A stretch of DNA of 64,000 bases, taken from Qipengyuania flava (GTDB lineage Bacteria; Pseudomonadota; Alphaproteobacteria; Sphingomonadales; Sphingomonadaceae). Location of the stretch: contig NZ_JAASQU010000002.1 of assembly GCF_011762005.1 (NCBI RefSeq), positions 1 to 64,000 of the forward strand. The letters run 5' to 3'. Made by a program: the position numbers and the translations under genes. Position 1 is the first letter of the stretch. Every line of letters starts with the position of its first letter. This document shows, one piece after another, positions 28,138-36,659 of this stretch. The notes beneath the pieces are model-generated. The model was not told the DNA's origin. It searched no databases and saw only the letters and a program-made list of their open reading frames with translations.

Positions 28138-29056
28138 CGCACTTCACCTTGCCGCGATTGGCTTCGTACTGGCCCTGCAACCGTCCCGCGGCAAGCGCGG
28201 GATAGGTTTCGGAAAATTCGGCCAGCGCGATGCAGGCGCGTCGCGTATCGTCGAGCGCGATCATGGATTCCGCGAGATAAAGCAGGCTGTCACCCGCGCG
28301 TGCGCCGGTCTTGTCTTCCTGGTAGTTCTTGAGGAACCACGGCGCGGCCTCCTTGGCCTTGCCATCGTCGAGATAGGCACGCCCGAGCAGATTGCGGCCA
28401 TAGGTGGCGCGCCAGTGAGCCGGGTTCTGTTCGACGAACATGGTCAGCTGCTGCTGGGCTTCCGGGAAGAAGCCCGCATCCCATAGGCGGAAGCCATAGG
28501 AATATTCGTCATCGCCGCTGTCGTCGGTCTGCGGCTTTGCGATCGCCTGCACCGCGGCCAGCCGCTCCTGCGTCGGTCCGGCGGGTTGCGCCGTAGCCAC
28601 CGCCCGCGTTGCGCCGGTGGATGGGGGTGCCGATGCGTTGGTCGTCGTTACCGTGCCGGCACCTGCGGTTCCCCCGGCCGATGCACTGCGTCCTTCGACC
28701 GCGTCGAGACGTTCGCTCAGCTGGCGCACCGCATTGGCGTTCTCCTCGTTCAACGCGGTCTGGCGCTGCAATTGCGCTTCGAGCGCATCGAGCCGCGCGA
28801 GGATATCGGTGACTGCCGTCGTCGATGTGCCGGAAGTTGTCGAATTGACCGAGGGCTGCGCGGTCATTTCGGGTTCGAAAAAGCGTCCGTCCCCGCCCGG
28901 GAAGACCTTGCGCTGCAACGCGCGCACTTCGGCCTCGAGACGGCGCAGGCGGGCTTCGTCATTGCCATCCTGCGGCAGCGCCGGCGTGGCCGTGGCGAGC
29001 AGGGCGAAACCGGCCCCGAAGACAGACAGGTTGCGGGCAAACGATCCGAAAATCAT
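28133..29056 (-). CDS. CpoB/YbgF-like periplasmic coiled-coil and TPR protein
   Basis: A 307-residue exported protein. A signal peptide ends near residue 29 (ATPALPQ). A coiled coil (about 33-120, with ALEAQLQRQTALNEENANAV) and a low-complexity Ser/Thr/Ala linker follow, and the C-terminal part has TPR-like repeats (about 165-300). In other bacteria CpoB links outer-membrane constriction (Tol-Pal) with septal peptidoglycan synthesis. No tol-pal genes are in this window, so the role is inferred from the domain order. It is followed by tilS with overlapping codons. ATG 29056 has AGGAGA upstream. Confidence 0.8.
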   Translation of the reverse strand: MIFGSFARNLSVFGAGFALLATATPALPQDGNDEARLRRLEAEVRALQRKVFPGGDGRFFEPEMTAQPSVNSTTSGTSTTAVTDILARLDALEAQLQRQTALNEENANAVRQLSERLDAVEGRSASAGGTAGAGTVTTTNASAPPSTGATRAVATAQPAGPTQERLAAVQAIAKPQTDDSGDDEYSYGFRLWDAGFFPEAQQQLTMFVEQNPAHWRATYGRNLLGRAYLDDGKAKEAAPWFLKNYQEDKTGARAGDSLLYLAESMIALDDTRRACIALAEFSETYPALAAGRLQGQYEANRGKVKCD

Positions 29057-29155
29057 CGGGATCTCCTGGTGGAATATCGGTAGCGAAGGAAAACTGCCCT
29101 AGCCCGGCGAATCTGTCGAGGCCGTGAAGCGGGCTTATCCCCTTCGCAACAATGG

Positions 29156-29992
29156 TTAACCCTCGCCGGGAGCCGGAGTAGCCGGCGCCCGCGGGGCGGC
29201 GTCAGCGCGCGCAAGCAGCGCTTCGGCAGTGATCGGCACGTCCTTGATCACCTCGTCCACTTCGGAGAGCTTGGGTACGCTGCGCCCGCCCACGGTTATC
29301 GCCAACGCATAGGGGCGACCGGTCCATACCTGCGGCCCTTCGGCATCGGCCGGCACGGTGAAACTGTCGCCCTCGTCCATCTGTGCTTCGTAGAGCCGTT
29401 CACCATCTGCGTCGTAGAACTTGACCCAGGTGCCATCCATTTCGCTGGTAAACACCACCGGTCCGCTGGCCGCGGTGGGGATGCGAACCTGCCCGCTCTC
29501 ATCGGCATCATCGGTTTCCGCCTCGGCCATGCGGGCGGCCGGATCGTCGAGCGGTGCCGGCCCCATGCCGGGCGCGAGATAGCTGCTGTAGAAGGCGTAG
29601 ATGCCACCGATCAGCAGGATTGCAGCGAACAGCGCAAACCATGCAAGCCCCTTGCCCGGCACACGCGCGGGATCGCCGGGTTCGAATTTCGCTGGCGTGT
29701 GCCCTTCGTCTTCCTCTGCCGCCAGTTCCATGCGCACCTGCTCGACGATCTCGCGTTCATCGAGCCCGACGAGCCGCGCGTAAGTGCGCGAAAAACCGAC
29801 CGCATACGTGCGCGCAGGCAAATCGGTCAGCGCGCCATTCTCGATCGTCAGCAAATGGCGCTGCGGTATGCGCGTCTTGGCCGCAACTTCGTTCAGCTCG
29901 AGCCCGGCTTCCTCGCGTGCTTCGCGCAACCGCGCGCCGACCCCTCCGGCTACGACAGCCGGTTCCTGTTCTTCTGTGTGTTCGTCGCTCAT
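29156..29992 (-). CDS. RodZ-like helix-turn-helix membrane protein
   Basis: A 278-residue protein with an N-terminal Cro-like helix-turn-helix (about 18-85; GARLREAREEAGLELNEVAA, then RTYAVGFSRTYARLVGLD). A single transmembrane helix (about 124-145, LAWFALFAAILLIGGIYAFY) leads to a periplasmic DUF4115-type domain at the C terminus. This is the RodZ layout; RodZ ties MreB to the cell-wall machinery and sets rod shape. I chose ATG 29992; a longer frame reaches 30079 but adds residues not seen in the family. It lies between ptsP and the CpoB-like gene on the same strand. Confidence 0.85.
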   Translation of the reverse strand: MSDEHTEEQEPAVVAGGVGARLREAREEAGLELNEVAAKTRIPQRHLLTIENGALTDLPARTYAVGFSRTYARLVGLDEREIVEQVRMELAAEEDEGHTPAKFEPGDPARVPGKGLAWFALFAAILLIGGIYAFYSSYLAPGMGPAPLDDPAARMAEAETDDADESGQVRIPTAASGPVVFTSEMDGTWVKFYDADGERLYEAQMDEGDSFTVPADAEGPQVWTGRPYALAITVGGRSVPKLSEVDEVIKDVPITAEALLARADAAPRAPATPAPGEG

Positions 29993-30133
29993 GCGATCCC
30001 CGAATAATGCGAACCTGCGGTTTGTCCGCATGTGATCTTGACGCAGGCAAAGCGAACCTGCGGCATGCCTGTCAAGCACGCATCATAACACAGTCGCGGC
30101 CTGCCGACGAGAAGAGGCGGTTTCGCGATGAAA

Positions 30134-32404
30134 TCAGTCGAACTCGATATCCCGCTCGGTTGCCCATGCCTGCAGTTCCGCGCGCAGGCTGGGTGGCGGG
30201 GAGGCGAGCCAGCGGCCCATCTGTTCGCTCAACTCGCCCAAATCCACCTTGCGGATCACTTCCTTGATCGGTCCGACCGCCGCCGGAGTGATCGAAAGGC
30301 GGCGATAGCCGATGCCGAGCAGCGCCAGCGCCTCCAGCCGACGTCCGCCCATTTCACCGCACACGCCAAGCCGGACATTCTGCCCGACCAGCGATTGCGA
30401 GACGCGCGCGAGGTAACGCAGGATCGCAGGGCTCAGCCAGTCATAGCGTTCGGCCAGCTTGGGATTGGCGCGATCGGCGGCAAACAGGAACTGCGTGAGG
30501 TCGTTGGTCCCGACCGAGATGAACGAGAGTTTCGGTGCCAGCAGGTCGAGCATGTCGGCCAGCGCGGGCACTTCGAGCATGCAGCCGTATTCGATCGCCT
30601 CGGGCACCAGTTTGCGGCGTTCGCGCAGGAAGGAAAGCTGGTCCTCGAAGACCTTCTTGCCCGCGTCGAACTCCCATGGCTCGCTGACCATCGGAAACAT
30701 CACCGACAGCGTGCGCCCCGCCGCCGCTTCCAGCAGGGCGCGCGCCTGAGCCTTGAGCAGGCCTTCGCGTTCGAGCGATAGCCGCAGGGCACGCCAGCCC
30801 ATTGCCGGGTTCTCGTCGCGATCCTCGAGTGGGCTATCGAGATAGGGCACCGCCTTGTCACCACCGATATCGACGGTCCGGAACACCACCGGCTTGTCTC
30901 CGGCAGCGTCGAGCACGTCGCGATAGAGCCGCATCTGGCGGTCGCGTTGCGGCAGGGTGGAAGACACGAGGAACTGGAACTCGGTGCGAAACAGGCCGAC
31001 GCCGTCGGCACCGCTCATCGCCAGCGCACTCATGTCGTCGCGCAGGCCGGCATTCATCATCACGGCGATGCGCGTGCCGTCGCGGGTGAACGGTTCGACA
31101 TCGCGCATTTCGGCATAGGCAGCCTGTTTCTGACGCGTCTTGGCAAAGCGTGTCTCGAAGGCCTCGAGCACCTGCTGATTTGGTCGCAGGGTGACCATGC
31201 CGCGGTCGGCATCGAGAATGACTTCGTCGCCTTCCGCCACGCGTGTGCGAATACCTGTGACACGGCCCATGACAGGCACACCCATCGCGCGCGCGACGAT
31301 CACCACATGCGCGGTGAGCGAGCCTTCCTCGAGCACCACGCCCTTCAGTCGCCGACGATCGTATTCGAGAAGTTCGGCCGGGCCGAGATTGCGCGCAAAC
31401 AGGATCGTATCGCGCCGCAACCCTTGCGTCGCGGCGGTGCCCAGCTGGCCCGACACGATGCGCAGCAGGCGGTTCGACAAGTCTTCCAGATCGTGCATAC
31501 GGTCCGCCAGCAGCGGATCGTCGATCTCGCGCATCCGCATACGGGTGCGCTGCTGGACGCGCTCGATCGCCGCTTCGGCGGTCAGCCCGCTGTCGATCGC
31601 CTCGTTGATGCGCCGGCTCCAGCCTTCGTCATAGGCGAACATCTTGTAGGTCTCGAGCACTTCCACATGCTCGCCGCCCTTGCCGAATTCGGGTTCGCGG
31701 CCCAGCGCATCGATCTGGTCGCGCATCTTGTCGAAGGCGCGATAGACGCGCTGGCGCTCGGCCTCGATATCCTCAGCCATCACCTGGTCGATCTCGATTC
31801 GCGGCTGGTGGAACACCGCGCGCCCAGCGGCGAGCCCTTTCACCAGCGCGAGTCCTTCGAGCACGTCGTTTTCGACATGTGCGATCTCGAGGTCGATCGC
31901 CTCTTCGTCGTCGACCAGTTCCTTGTGCGCGATCAGTTCGGACAGCACCATGGCGGTCGTCTGCAACGCTTCGATCTCGACTTCCTCATAGCGCCGCGGA
32001 TCGACATGCTGGACGCACAGCACGCCCACCGCGCGTTCGCGGTAGACGATCGGCACGCCGGCGAAGGAATGGAACTTTTCTTCGCCTGTTTCGGGACGAT
32101 AGGCGAAATCGGGATGCGCCTTGGCCTCGGCCAGATTGAGCGTTTCGATGTTCTCGGCGATCGTCCCGGTCAGGCCCTCGCCCACCGCCAGACGCGTCAC
32201 GTGGACCGCTTCCGGATTGAGACCCTGCGTCGCGTATAGCTCGAGCGCGCCCTCGCGCAGCAGATAGATCGAGCAGACCTCGCTCGACAGGCTTTCGGCG
32301 ATGATCTCGACCACCCGATCAAGCTTGTGCTGCGCATGGGTGCGACCTGCCATGATTTCATGCAGGCGGGTGAGAATCTGGCGGGCTGAGGCTGCGGCGG
32401 ACAT
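30134..32404 (-). CDS. ptsP: Phosphoenolpyruvate-protein phosphotransferase PtsP (enzyme I-Ntr)
   Basis: A 756-residue enzyme I of the nitrogen-related phosphotransfer system. It takes phosphate from PEP and passes it to NPr and EIIA-Ntr. An N-terminal GAF domain (about 15-155) is the mark of PtsP and absent from sugar-PTS enzyme I. The phosphohistidine is His366 in GSLTAHVVIVARAMGVP. The C-terminal PEP-binding barrel includes GVGLFRTEFQFL, VGTNDLTQF and the conserved Cys in VCGEMGG. Sphingomonads usually lack sugar PTS permeases, so a regulatory role is expected. ATG at 32404. Confidence 0.96.
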   Translation of the reverse strand: MSAAASARQILTRLHEIMAGRTHAQHKLDRVVEIIAESLSSEVCSIYLLREGALELYATQGLNPEAVHVTRLAVGEGLTGTIAENIETLNLAEAKAHPDFAYRPETGEEKFHSFAGVPIVYRERAVGVLCVQHVDPRRYEEVEIEALQTTAMVLSELIAHKELVDDEEAIDLEIAHVENDVLEGLALVKGLAAGRAVFHQPRIEIDQVMAEDIEAERQRVYRAFDKMRDQIDALGREPEFGKGGEHVEVLETYKMFAYDEGWSRRINEAIDSGLTAEAAIERVQQRTRMRMREIDDPLLADRMHDLEDLSNRLLRIVSGQLGTAATQGLRRDTILFARNLGPAELLEYDRRRLKGVVLEEGSLTAHVVIVARAMGVPVMGRVTGIRTRVAEGDEVILDADRGMVTLRPNQQVLEAFETRFAKTRQKQAAYAEMRDVEPFTRDGTRIAVMMNAGLRDDMSALAMSGADGVGLFRTEFQFLVSSTLPQRDRQMRLYRDVLDAAGDKPVVFRTVDIGGDKAVPYLDSPLEDRDENPAMGWRALRLSLEREGLLKAQARALLEAAAGRTLSVMFPMVSEPWEFDAGKKVFEDQLSFLRERRKLVPEAIEYGCMLEVPALADMLDLLAPKLSFISVGTNDLTQFLFAADRANPKLAERYDWLSPAILRYLARVSQSLVGQNVRLGVCGEMGGRRLEALALLGIGYRRLSITPAAVGPIKEVIRKVDLGELSEQMGRWLASPPPSLRAELQAWATERDIEFD

Positions 32405-32475
32405 GGCCGAAGCCTATAGCAAATTCAGGGGGGTGCGGAAGCGGGGCGCATAGCCCCGCCCCCAAAAAGCCAGGA

Positions 32476-32631
32476 TCAGCAGGAAGCGAGTTCTTCCTTG
32501 ATCCGCAGTTTCTGCTTCTTGATCTGGCGAACCATCGCGATGTCGGGAGCCGGCCGAGTCTCTTCTTCGTGCAGGCGGGCTTCGAGACCGGCGTGCTTGG
32601 CTTTGAGAGCATCGATATGGGATGAATGCAT
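32476..32631 (-). CDS. YdcH/DUF465 family small protein
   Basis: A 51-residue protein. After MHSSHIDALKAKHAGLEARL it continues as a charged two-helix hairpin ending KKQKLRIKEELASC, typical of DUF465 (helical, Lys/Glu-rich, conserved LK.KH..LE pattern near the N terminus). Function is unknown; members are small, abundant and probably dimeric. The ATG at 32631 is preceded by GGAGACAG. It is divergent from another DUF465 gene at 32794, with 162 bp of non-coding DNA between the starts. Confidence 0.8.
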   Translation of the reverse strand: MHSSHIDALKAKHAGLEARLHEEETRPAPDIAMVRQIKKQKLRIKEELASC

Positions 32632-32793
32632 CGGGCTGTCTCCTTGACGGTTGTGCGACCCAGGAGCGACTCGTGCGCTAGCGCGGCACGGGCCGCAGAA
32701 GCAGTATCAAACCACAGGATTGCCAATTTACAAAGCTCCGAGTTGCGGGCATGCGGCGAGACGGTTGCGACAGGCGATCGTCCGGGAAGGTCC

Positions 32794-33003
32794 ATGAACG
32801 AACAGGAACTGCGCAAGCGGCTGGCCCTGCTCCGCAGCGAGCATCGCGACCTCGATGTCGCAATTGCTGCGCTGACCGAAGCGGGCGATCAGAACGGCTT
32901 CACCGACCAGTTGCAGATGGCCCGGCTGAAGAAGCGCAAGCTCGCGCTCAAGGACCGGATCGCGGCTATCGAAGACGTCCTGTTGCCCGATATCATCGCC
33001 TGA
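32794..33003 (+). CDS. YdcH/DUF465 family small protein
   Basis: A 69-residue protein of the same family as the gene at 32476-32631. It opens MNEQELRKRLALLRSEHRDL, then a central turn (GDQNGFTDQ), then RLKKRKLALKDRIAAIED. The pattern of a conserved heptad helix pair with a KK.KL.LKD motif in the second helix fits DUF465. The ATG at 32794 has GGAAGG upstream; an open frame extending to 32626 is not needed. It precedes the RcdA-like gene by 57 bp and may share its transcript. Confidence 0.8.
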   Translation: MNEQELRKRLALLRSEHRDLDVAIAALTEAGDQNGFTDQLQMARLKKRKLALKDRIAAIEDVLLPDIIA

Positions 33004-33060
33004 TCGGGAGACGTGGTAAACACGCTGGCGGTCGCCCGGTGGGCGGTTTAGAAGACGTGC

Positions 33061-33516
33061 ATGCCCACGCGCGACATCAATTCGGAAATCATCGAAGGCC
33101 TCTACACCGAAGCGCTGGTGCTGGCCGAGGATGCCCGGGCAGCCTTCGATCTGCGATTAACCGAAGGCGCGGTCCAGCCTGACGATCTGACGCGCGTCGC
33201 CTTGTCGATCGAGGGGCTGCGTACGACCACGCGGCTGATGCATGTGCTTGCCTGGCTGCTCAACCAGCGCGCCTATCTGGCAGGCGAACTGTCCGAATTG
33301 CAGCTCGAGCGTAGCGGTCCGCTGCCCGACGAGCGCGAGGCCGACGCCGACAATCTTGCGCGGCTCGAACCCACCACCCGGGCGCTGATCGAGGAAAGCG
33401 AGCGGCTGCACGCGCGCGTCGCCCGGCTCGATCGCGACTGGCGGTCGAACCGCACATCGGCGACACCCGTCGAAGCGTTGCATGGACGGATCGCGCAAGC
33501 CTTCGCGCGGTATTGA
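33061..33516 (+). CDS. DUF1465 / RcdA-like protein
   Basis: A 151-residue helical protein. The family features are an N-terminal three-helix bundle (EIIEGLYTEALVLAEDARAA, TTTRLMHVLAWLLNQRA) and a charged flexible C-terminal tail. In Caulobacter the founding member RcdA is an adaptor that helps ClpXP degrade the cell-cycle regulator CtrA. The family link is from memory of the sequence pattern, and whether this protein acts on CtrA is inference. It ends directly against the stop of the convergent glpK. Confidence 0.78.
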   Translation: MPTRDINSEIIEGLYTEALVLAEDARAAFDLRLTEGAVQPDDLTRVALSIEGLRTTTRLMHVLAWLLNQRAYLAGELSELQLERSGPLPDEREADADNLARLEPTTRALIEESERLHARVARLDRDWRSNRTSATPVEALHGRIAQAFARY

Positions 33517-34980
33517 TCAGGCAGCGGTGAGCGCGCGCGCATAGCGCGCCAGCCGCGCCTCACGGACTTCACCGTCCATCTGTGGTCCGAAGCAGCGGGC
33601 CCCGCCCCGCATCGCGTCCGCCGCTTCCTGCAGCGATGCGTGCATTCCGCATCCGACCGCTGCAAGGATCGCAGCGCCCAGGGCGGTGGTCTCGACGAAA
33701 TCGGGCCGGTCGACCTCCAGCGCGAGAATGTCGGCCAGATCCTGCGCCATCCAGTCATTGACGCTCATTCCGCCGTCGATGTGCAGCCTGCACCATGGAG
33801 CGCCGTCGGCAGCAAAGGCATTGGCCAGGTCATGCGTCTGGTGCGCCATCGCCTCGAGCGCGGCGCGCGCAATCTGCGCCCGTCCGCTCGCAAAGCTGAG
33901 CCCCGAGATGACCCCGCGCGCATCGGGCTTCCAGTGCGGCGCTCCCAGCCCGGCCAGCGCAGGCACGATCACCACTTCACCGCTGTCCTCGATCGAGCGC
34001 GCCAGGTCCTCGGTTTCCGCGGCGCTGGCAATCAGCCCCAGCTGGTCGCGCAGATATTTGATCAGGCTCCCGGCGACGAAGCACGACCCTTCGATCGCAT
34101 AGGTGCGCGCACCGTTTTCCTGATACAGCACCGTACCCAGCAGGCGGTTGTCCGAATGCGGAATATCCTGCCCCTTGTTGGTGAGCACGAAGGCGCCCGT
34201 ACCGTAGGTCGCCTTGGTCTCGCCGAAGGCAAGACATCCCTGCCCGATCGTTGCCGATTGCTGGTCACCGGCCAGCCCGCAGATTGGAATCTCGCCGCCG
34301 AGCCATCGGGCATGGCACCGTGCCAGTTCGCCGTGTGTATCGACCACACGTGGGAGCGCCGCCTGCGGGACGCCGAACAATTCGCACAGATCGCCATCGA
34401 ACTGCGCACCATCCAACGCCAGCAGCAAGGTGCGGCTGGCATTGCTGGCATCGGTGACATGGTCGCCGCCCGAGAGCTTGTAGACCAGCCAGCTCTCGAC
34501 GGTGCCGAATGCGAGCCGGCCGGTCTGCGCGGCGCCGCGCACCGCCTCGTCATTGTCGAGCATCCAGCGCATCTTGGTGCCCGAGAAATAGGGATCGAGC
34601 AGCAGGCCGGTCCGCCGCTGGACCTCCGTCTCGTGGCCGTAATCCTTCATGCCCGCACAGAATTGGGCGGTTCGCCGGTCCTGCCACACAATCGCGCGCG
34701 CAAGCGGATCGCCGCTCTCGCGGTCCCATGCGACCACCGTCTCGCGCTGGTTGGTTATTCCGATCGCCGCGATCGCGCTCGCATCACCGCCAGTCACCTC
34801 GCGCGCGCAAGCCAGCGTCCGCTCCCAGATTTCGACCGGATCGTGTTCGACCCAGCCGGGACGCGGATAATGCTGGGTCAGTTCGGCCTGCGCGACCTCT
34901 TCCATCCTCCCGTCGCGGGCGAAGATCATGGCCCGCGTCGACGTGGTCCCGGCGTCCAGTACGAGAATGCGATCGGCCAT
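33517..34980 (-). CDS. glpK: Glycerol kinase
   Basis: A 487-residue FGGY-family kinase that makes glycerol-3-phosphate from glycerol and ATP. The N-terminal phosphate loop is DAGTTSTRAMIF. AIVWQDRRTAQFC, ATYGTGAFVLTNKG and the DGGMSVNDWMAQDLADIL segment near the C terminus are glycerol kinase motifs. I chose ATG 34980, with GGGAGAG upstream, rather than the frame opening at 35013. No glpF or glpD is adjacent. Confidence 0.96.
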   Translation of the reverse strand: MADRILVLDAGTTSTRAMIFARDGRMEEVAQAELTQHYPRPGWVEHDPVEIWERTLACAREVTGGDASAIAAIGITNQRETVVAWDRESGDPLARAIVWQDRRTAQFCAGMKDYGHETEVQRRTGLLLDPYFSGTKMRWMLDNDEAVRGAAQTGRLAFGTVESWLVYKLSGGDHVTDASNASRTLLLALDGAQFDGDLCELFGVPQAALPRVVDTHGELARCHARWLGGEIPICGLAGDQQSATIGQGCLAFGETKATYGTGAFVLTNKGQDIPHSDNRLLGTVLYQENGARTYAIEGSCFVAGSLIKYLRDQLGLIASAAETEDLARSIEDSGEVVIVPALAGLGAPHWKPDARGVISGLSFASGRAQIARAALEAMAHQTHDLANAFAADGAPWCRLHIDGGMSVNDWMAQDLADILALEVDRPDFVETTALGAAILAAVGCGMHASLQEAADAMRGGARCFGPQMDGEVREARLARYARALTAA

Positions 34981-35042
34981 GCTCTCTCCCATGCGAATGG
35001 CAGGTGGTGACATGGCGCAGGCGAACCCCCATATGCAAGGGC

Positions 35043-35915
35043 ATGGCAGGACCTCCTCCCAAACCGTGGCCCACCGGGAAGGCCATCCAGCTCGAACCGC
35101 TCGTACGCCGGGTGCTGGCGCCCAACCCGTCGCCCTATACCTACACCGGGACGCAGAGTTATATCGTCGGCATCGGCGATGGCTGTGCGGTGATCGATCC
35201 CGGACCGGACGAGAAGGAGCACTTGCTCGCGCTCGATGCCGCGATCGGCGAAGAACATGTCTGCGCGATCATGTGCACGCATACGCACCGCGACCATTCA
35301 CCCGCCGCCAAGACGCTGGCGGCGCGCACCGGTGCGCCGATCGTCGGCTGCGCCCCACTGGTGCTCGACGACAGCGGGCCGCGCGCCGATGCCTCGTTCG
35401 ACCGCACCTACGAACCCGACAGGGTCATGGAAGATGGCGAACAGATGACCGGCCCCGGCTGGACGCTTACCGCGGTTGCCACACCCGGCCATGTGTCCAA
35501 CCACCTGTGCTTCGCGCTCGAGGAAAGCGGCGCGCTGTTCACCGGCGATCATATAATGGGGTGGTCGACCAGCGTCGTGATCCCGCCCGATGGTGACATG
35601 GGCGACTATATGAAAAGCCTCGAGAAGCTCTACGCGCGCGAGGACCGGGTCTTCTACCCCGCACATGGCGAAGCGGTCGAAAAACCGCGCCAACTGGTGC
35701 GCGGCATGATCGGGCATCGCCGCCAGCGCGAAAACCAGATCGTCAGATTGCTGGGTGAAGGGCCGCATGAAGCCGGCGATTTCGTGCCCAAGATGTACAA
35801 GGGTCTCGACCCCAAGCTGCACAAGGCGGCGGAAATGTCGGTAACCGCGCACCTGATCGATCTGGAACAGCGCGGCCTCGTCGCTCGTTCGGGCGAGACA
35901 TGGCAGACGATCTGA
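35043..35915 (+). CDS. Metallo-beta-lactamase-fold hydrolase
   Basis: A 290-residue hydrolase of the metallo-beta-lactamase superfamily. The zinc-binding motif is THTHRDH (79-85), followed by GHVSNHLCF, TGDHIMG and PAHGE, giving a full binuclear metal site. A C-terminal winged-helix-like region (about 215-288) matches the LACTB2-type family, whose members are thioesterases or endoribonucleases. Substrate unknown. The start is ATG 35043, after AAGGG. The 3' end overlaps the next gene by 16 bases. Confidence 0.88.
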   Translation: MAGPPPKPWPTGKAIQLEPLVRRVLAPNPSPYTYTGTQSYIVGIGDGCAVIDPGPDEKEHLLALDAAIGEEHVCAIMCTHTHRDHSPAAKTLAARTGAPIVGCAPLVLDDSGPRADASFDRTYEPDRVMEDGEQMTGPGWTLTAVATPGHVSNHLCFALEESGALFTGDHIMGWSTSVVIPPDGDMGDYMKSLEKLYAREDRVFYPAHGEAVEKPRQLVRGMIGHRRQRENQIVRLLGEGPHEAGDFVPKMYKGLDPKLHKAAEMSVTAHLIDLEQRGLVARSGETWQTI

Positions 35916-36589
35916 AACCCGCCGAGCAGACTCTCGCCCCCGAACTGCGCGAGCAACGCCCGCTCGCACGCGTCCAGGCGGTGCCATGGCTGATCGTCAT
36001 CCTGCTCCTTGCTGCAGTCGCCTGGCTTGGCTGGCGGGCCTTCTTCTATCAGGAGGAAGGCGACCCCGTGGGCAGCGCGATGCTGGCGTTCGAGAAGCAG
36101 AATTCGCTGACAGTCTTCTCCAGCCGCTTCGAGGTCGTTGCCGAAAGTGTCGACCGGCGCGGCGTCTTGAAATTCGACCTGCTCGAAAGCCGGCAGGCGG
36201 CGATCATTCCCGCAACGGTCGAATACCGGCTCGACCTCTCGAACATGGACCGCGACCGGTTCGCTTGGGACGCGGACAGCGAAACCCTTTCGGTGGTGCT
36301 GCCGCCGCTGCGCATCTCGCGGCCCAATCTCGACGAAGGCGCACAGAAGACCTTCACCGAGGGAACCTATGTCAGCCGCGATGCGAGCGCCGATCTGGCG
36401 CGCAACAATTCGCAGCAGGCGGAGCGCAAGGCCGCCGCTTTCGCCAAGAACCCCGAAGTCCTGGCGCTCGCCCGGCAGGCCGCAAAGGACGCAGTGCGGC
36501 AGAACCTCGCTATTCCGCTACAGGTCGCGGGCTATGGCGAAGTGACGGTCGAAGTGCGCTTCGACGGTGAAACACCGCCCCGAAATTGA
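35900..36589 (+). CDS. DUF4230 family membrane-anchored protein
   Basis: A 229-residue protein with one transmembrane helix (about 28-48; VPWLIVILLLAAVAWLGW). The external domain has the DUF4230 pattern: an NSLTVFSSRFEVVAES strand pair, then IIPATVEYRLDLSNM and a helical C-terminal part rich in Ala/Gln/Lys. Function is unknown. It overlaps the metallo-hydrolase gene by 16 bases, so the two are coupled. Confidence 0.78.
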   Translation: MADDLKPAEQTLAPELREQRPLARVQAVPWLIVILLLAAVAWLGWRAFFYQEEGDPVGSAMLAFEKQNSLTVFSSRFEVVAESVDRRGVLKFDLLESRQAAIIPATVEYRLDLSNMDRDRFAWDADSETLSVVLPPLRISRPNLDEGAQKTFTEGTYVSRDASADLARNNSQQAERKAAAFAKNPEVLALARQAAKDAVRQNLAIPLQVAGYGEVTVEVRFDGETPPRN

Positions 36590-36612
36590 CGCTCCGTCAC
36601 CCGCTCGGTAAC

Positions 36613-36649
36613 CTCCTCCAAAAATAATCCGGTCGCGGTTTTGGAGGAG
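36613..36649 (+). promoter_or_regulatory. Perfect 11-bp hairpin that sequesters the ribosome binding site
   Basis: CTCCTCCAAAA (36613-36623) and TTTTGGAGGAG (36639-36649) are exact inverted copies around a 15-base loop that holds its own CCGG. The right arm contains GGAGGAG, the ribosome binding site of the gene at 36660 (10 bases before ATG). The folded RNA would hide this site, which is the build of an RNA thermometer or another translational switch. No T-run follows, so it is not a terminator. Confidence 0.6.
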
Positions 36650-36659
36650 ACCCGGGATC

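Noticed and set aside
30947-32239. A 430-codon + strand frame opposite ptsP
   Set aside because: Antisense shadow; ptsP on the minus strand has GAF, phosphohistidine and PEP-binding motifs.
32430-32465. GC-rich hairpin near 32436-32454 as terminator of the DUF465 gene
   Set aside because: The stem is good, but the T-run lies on the wrong side for leftward transcription, so I did not call it.
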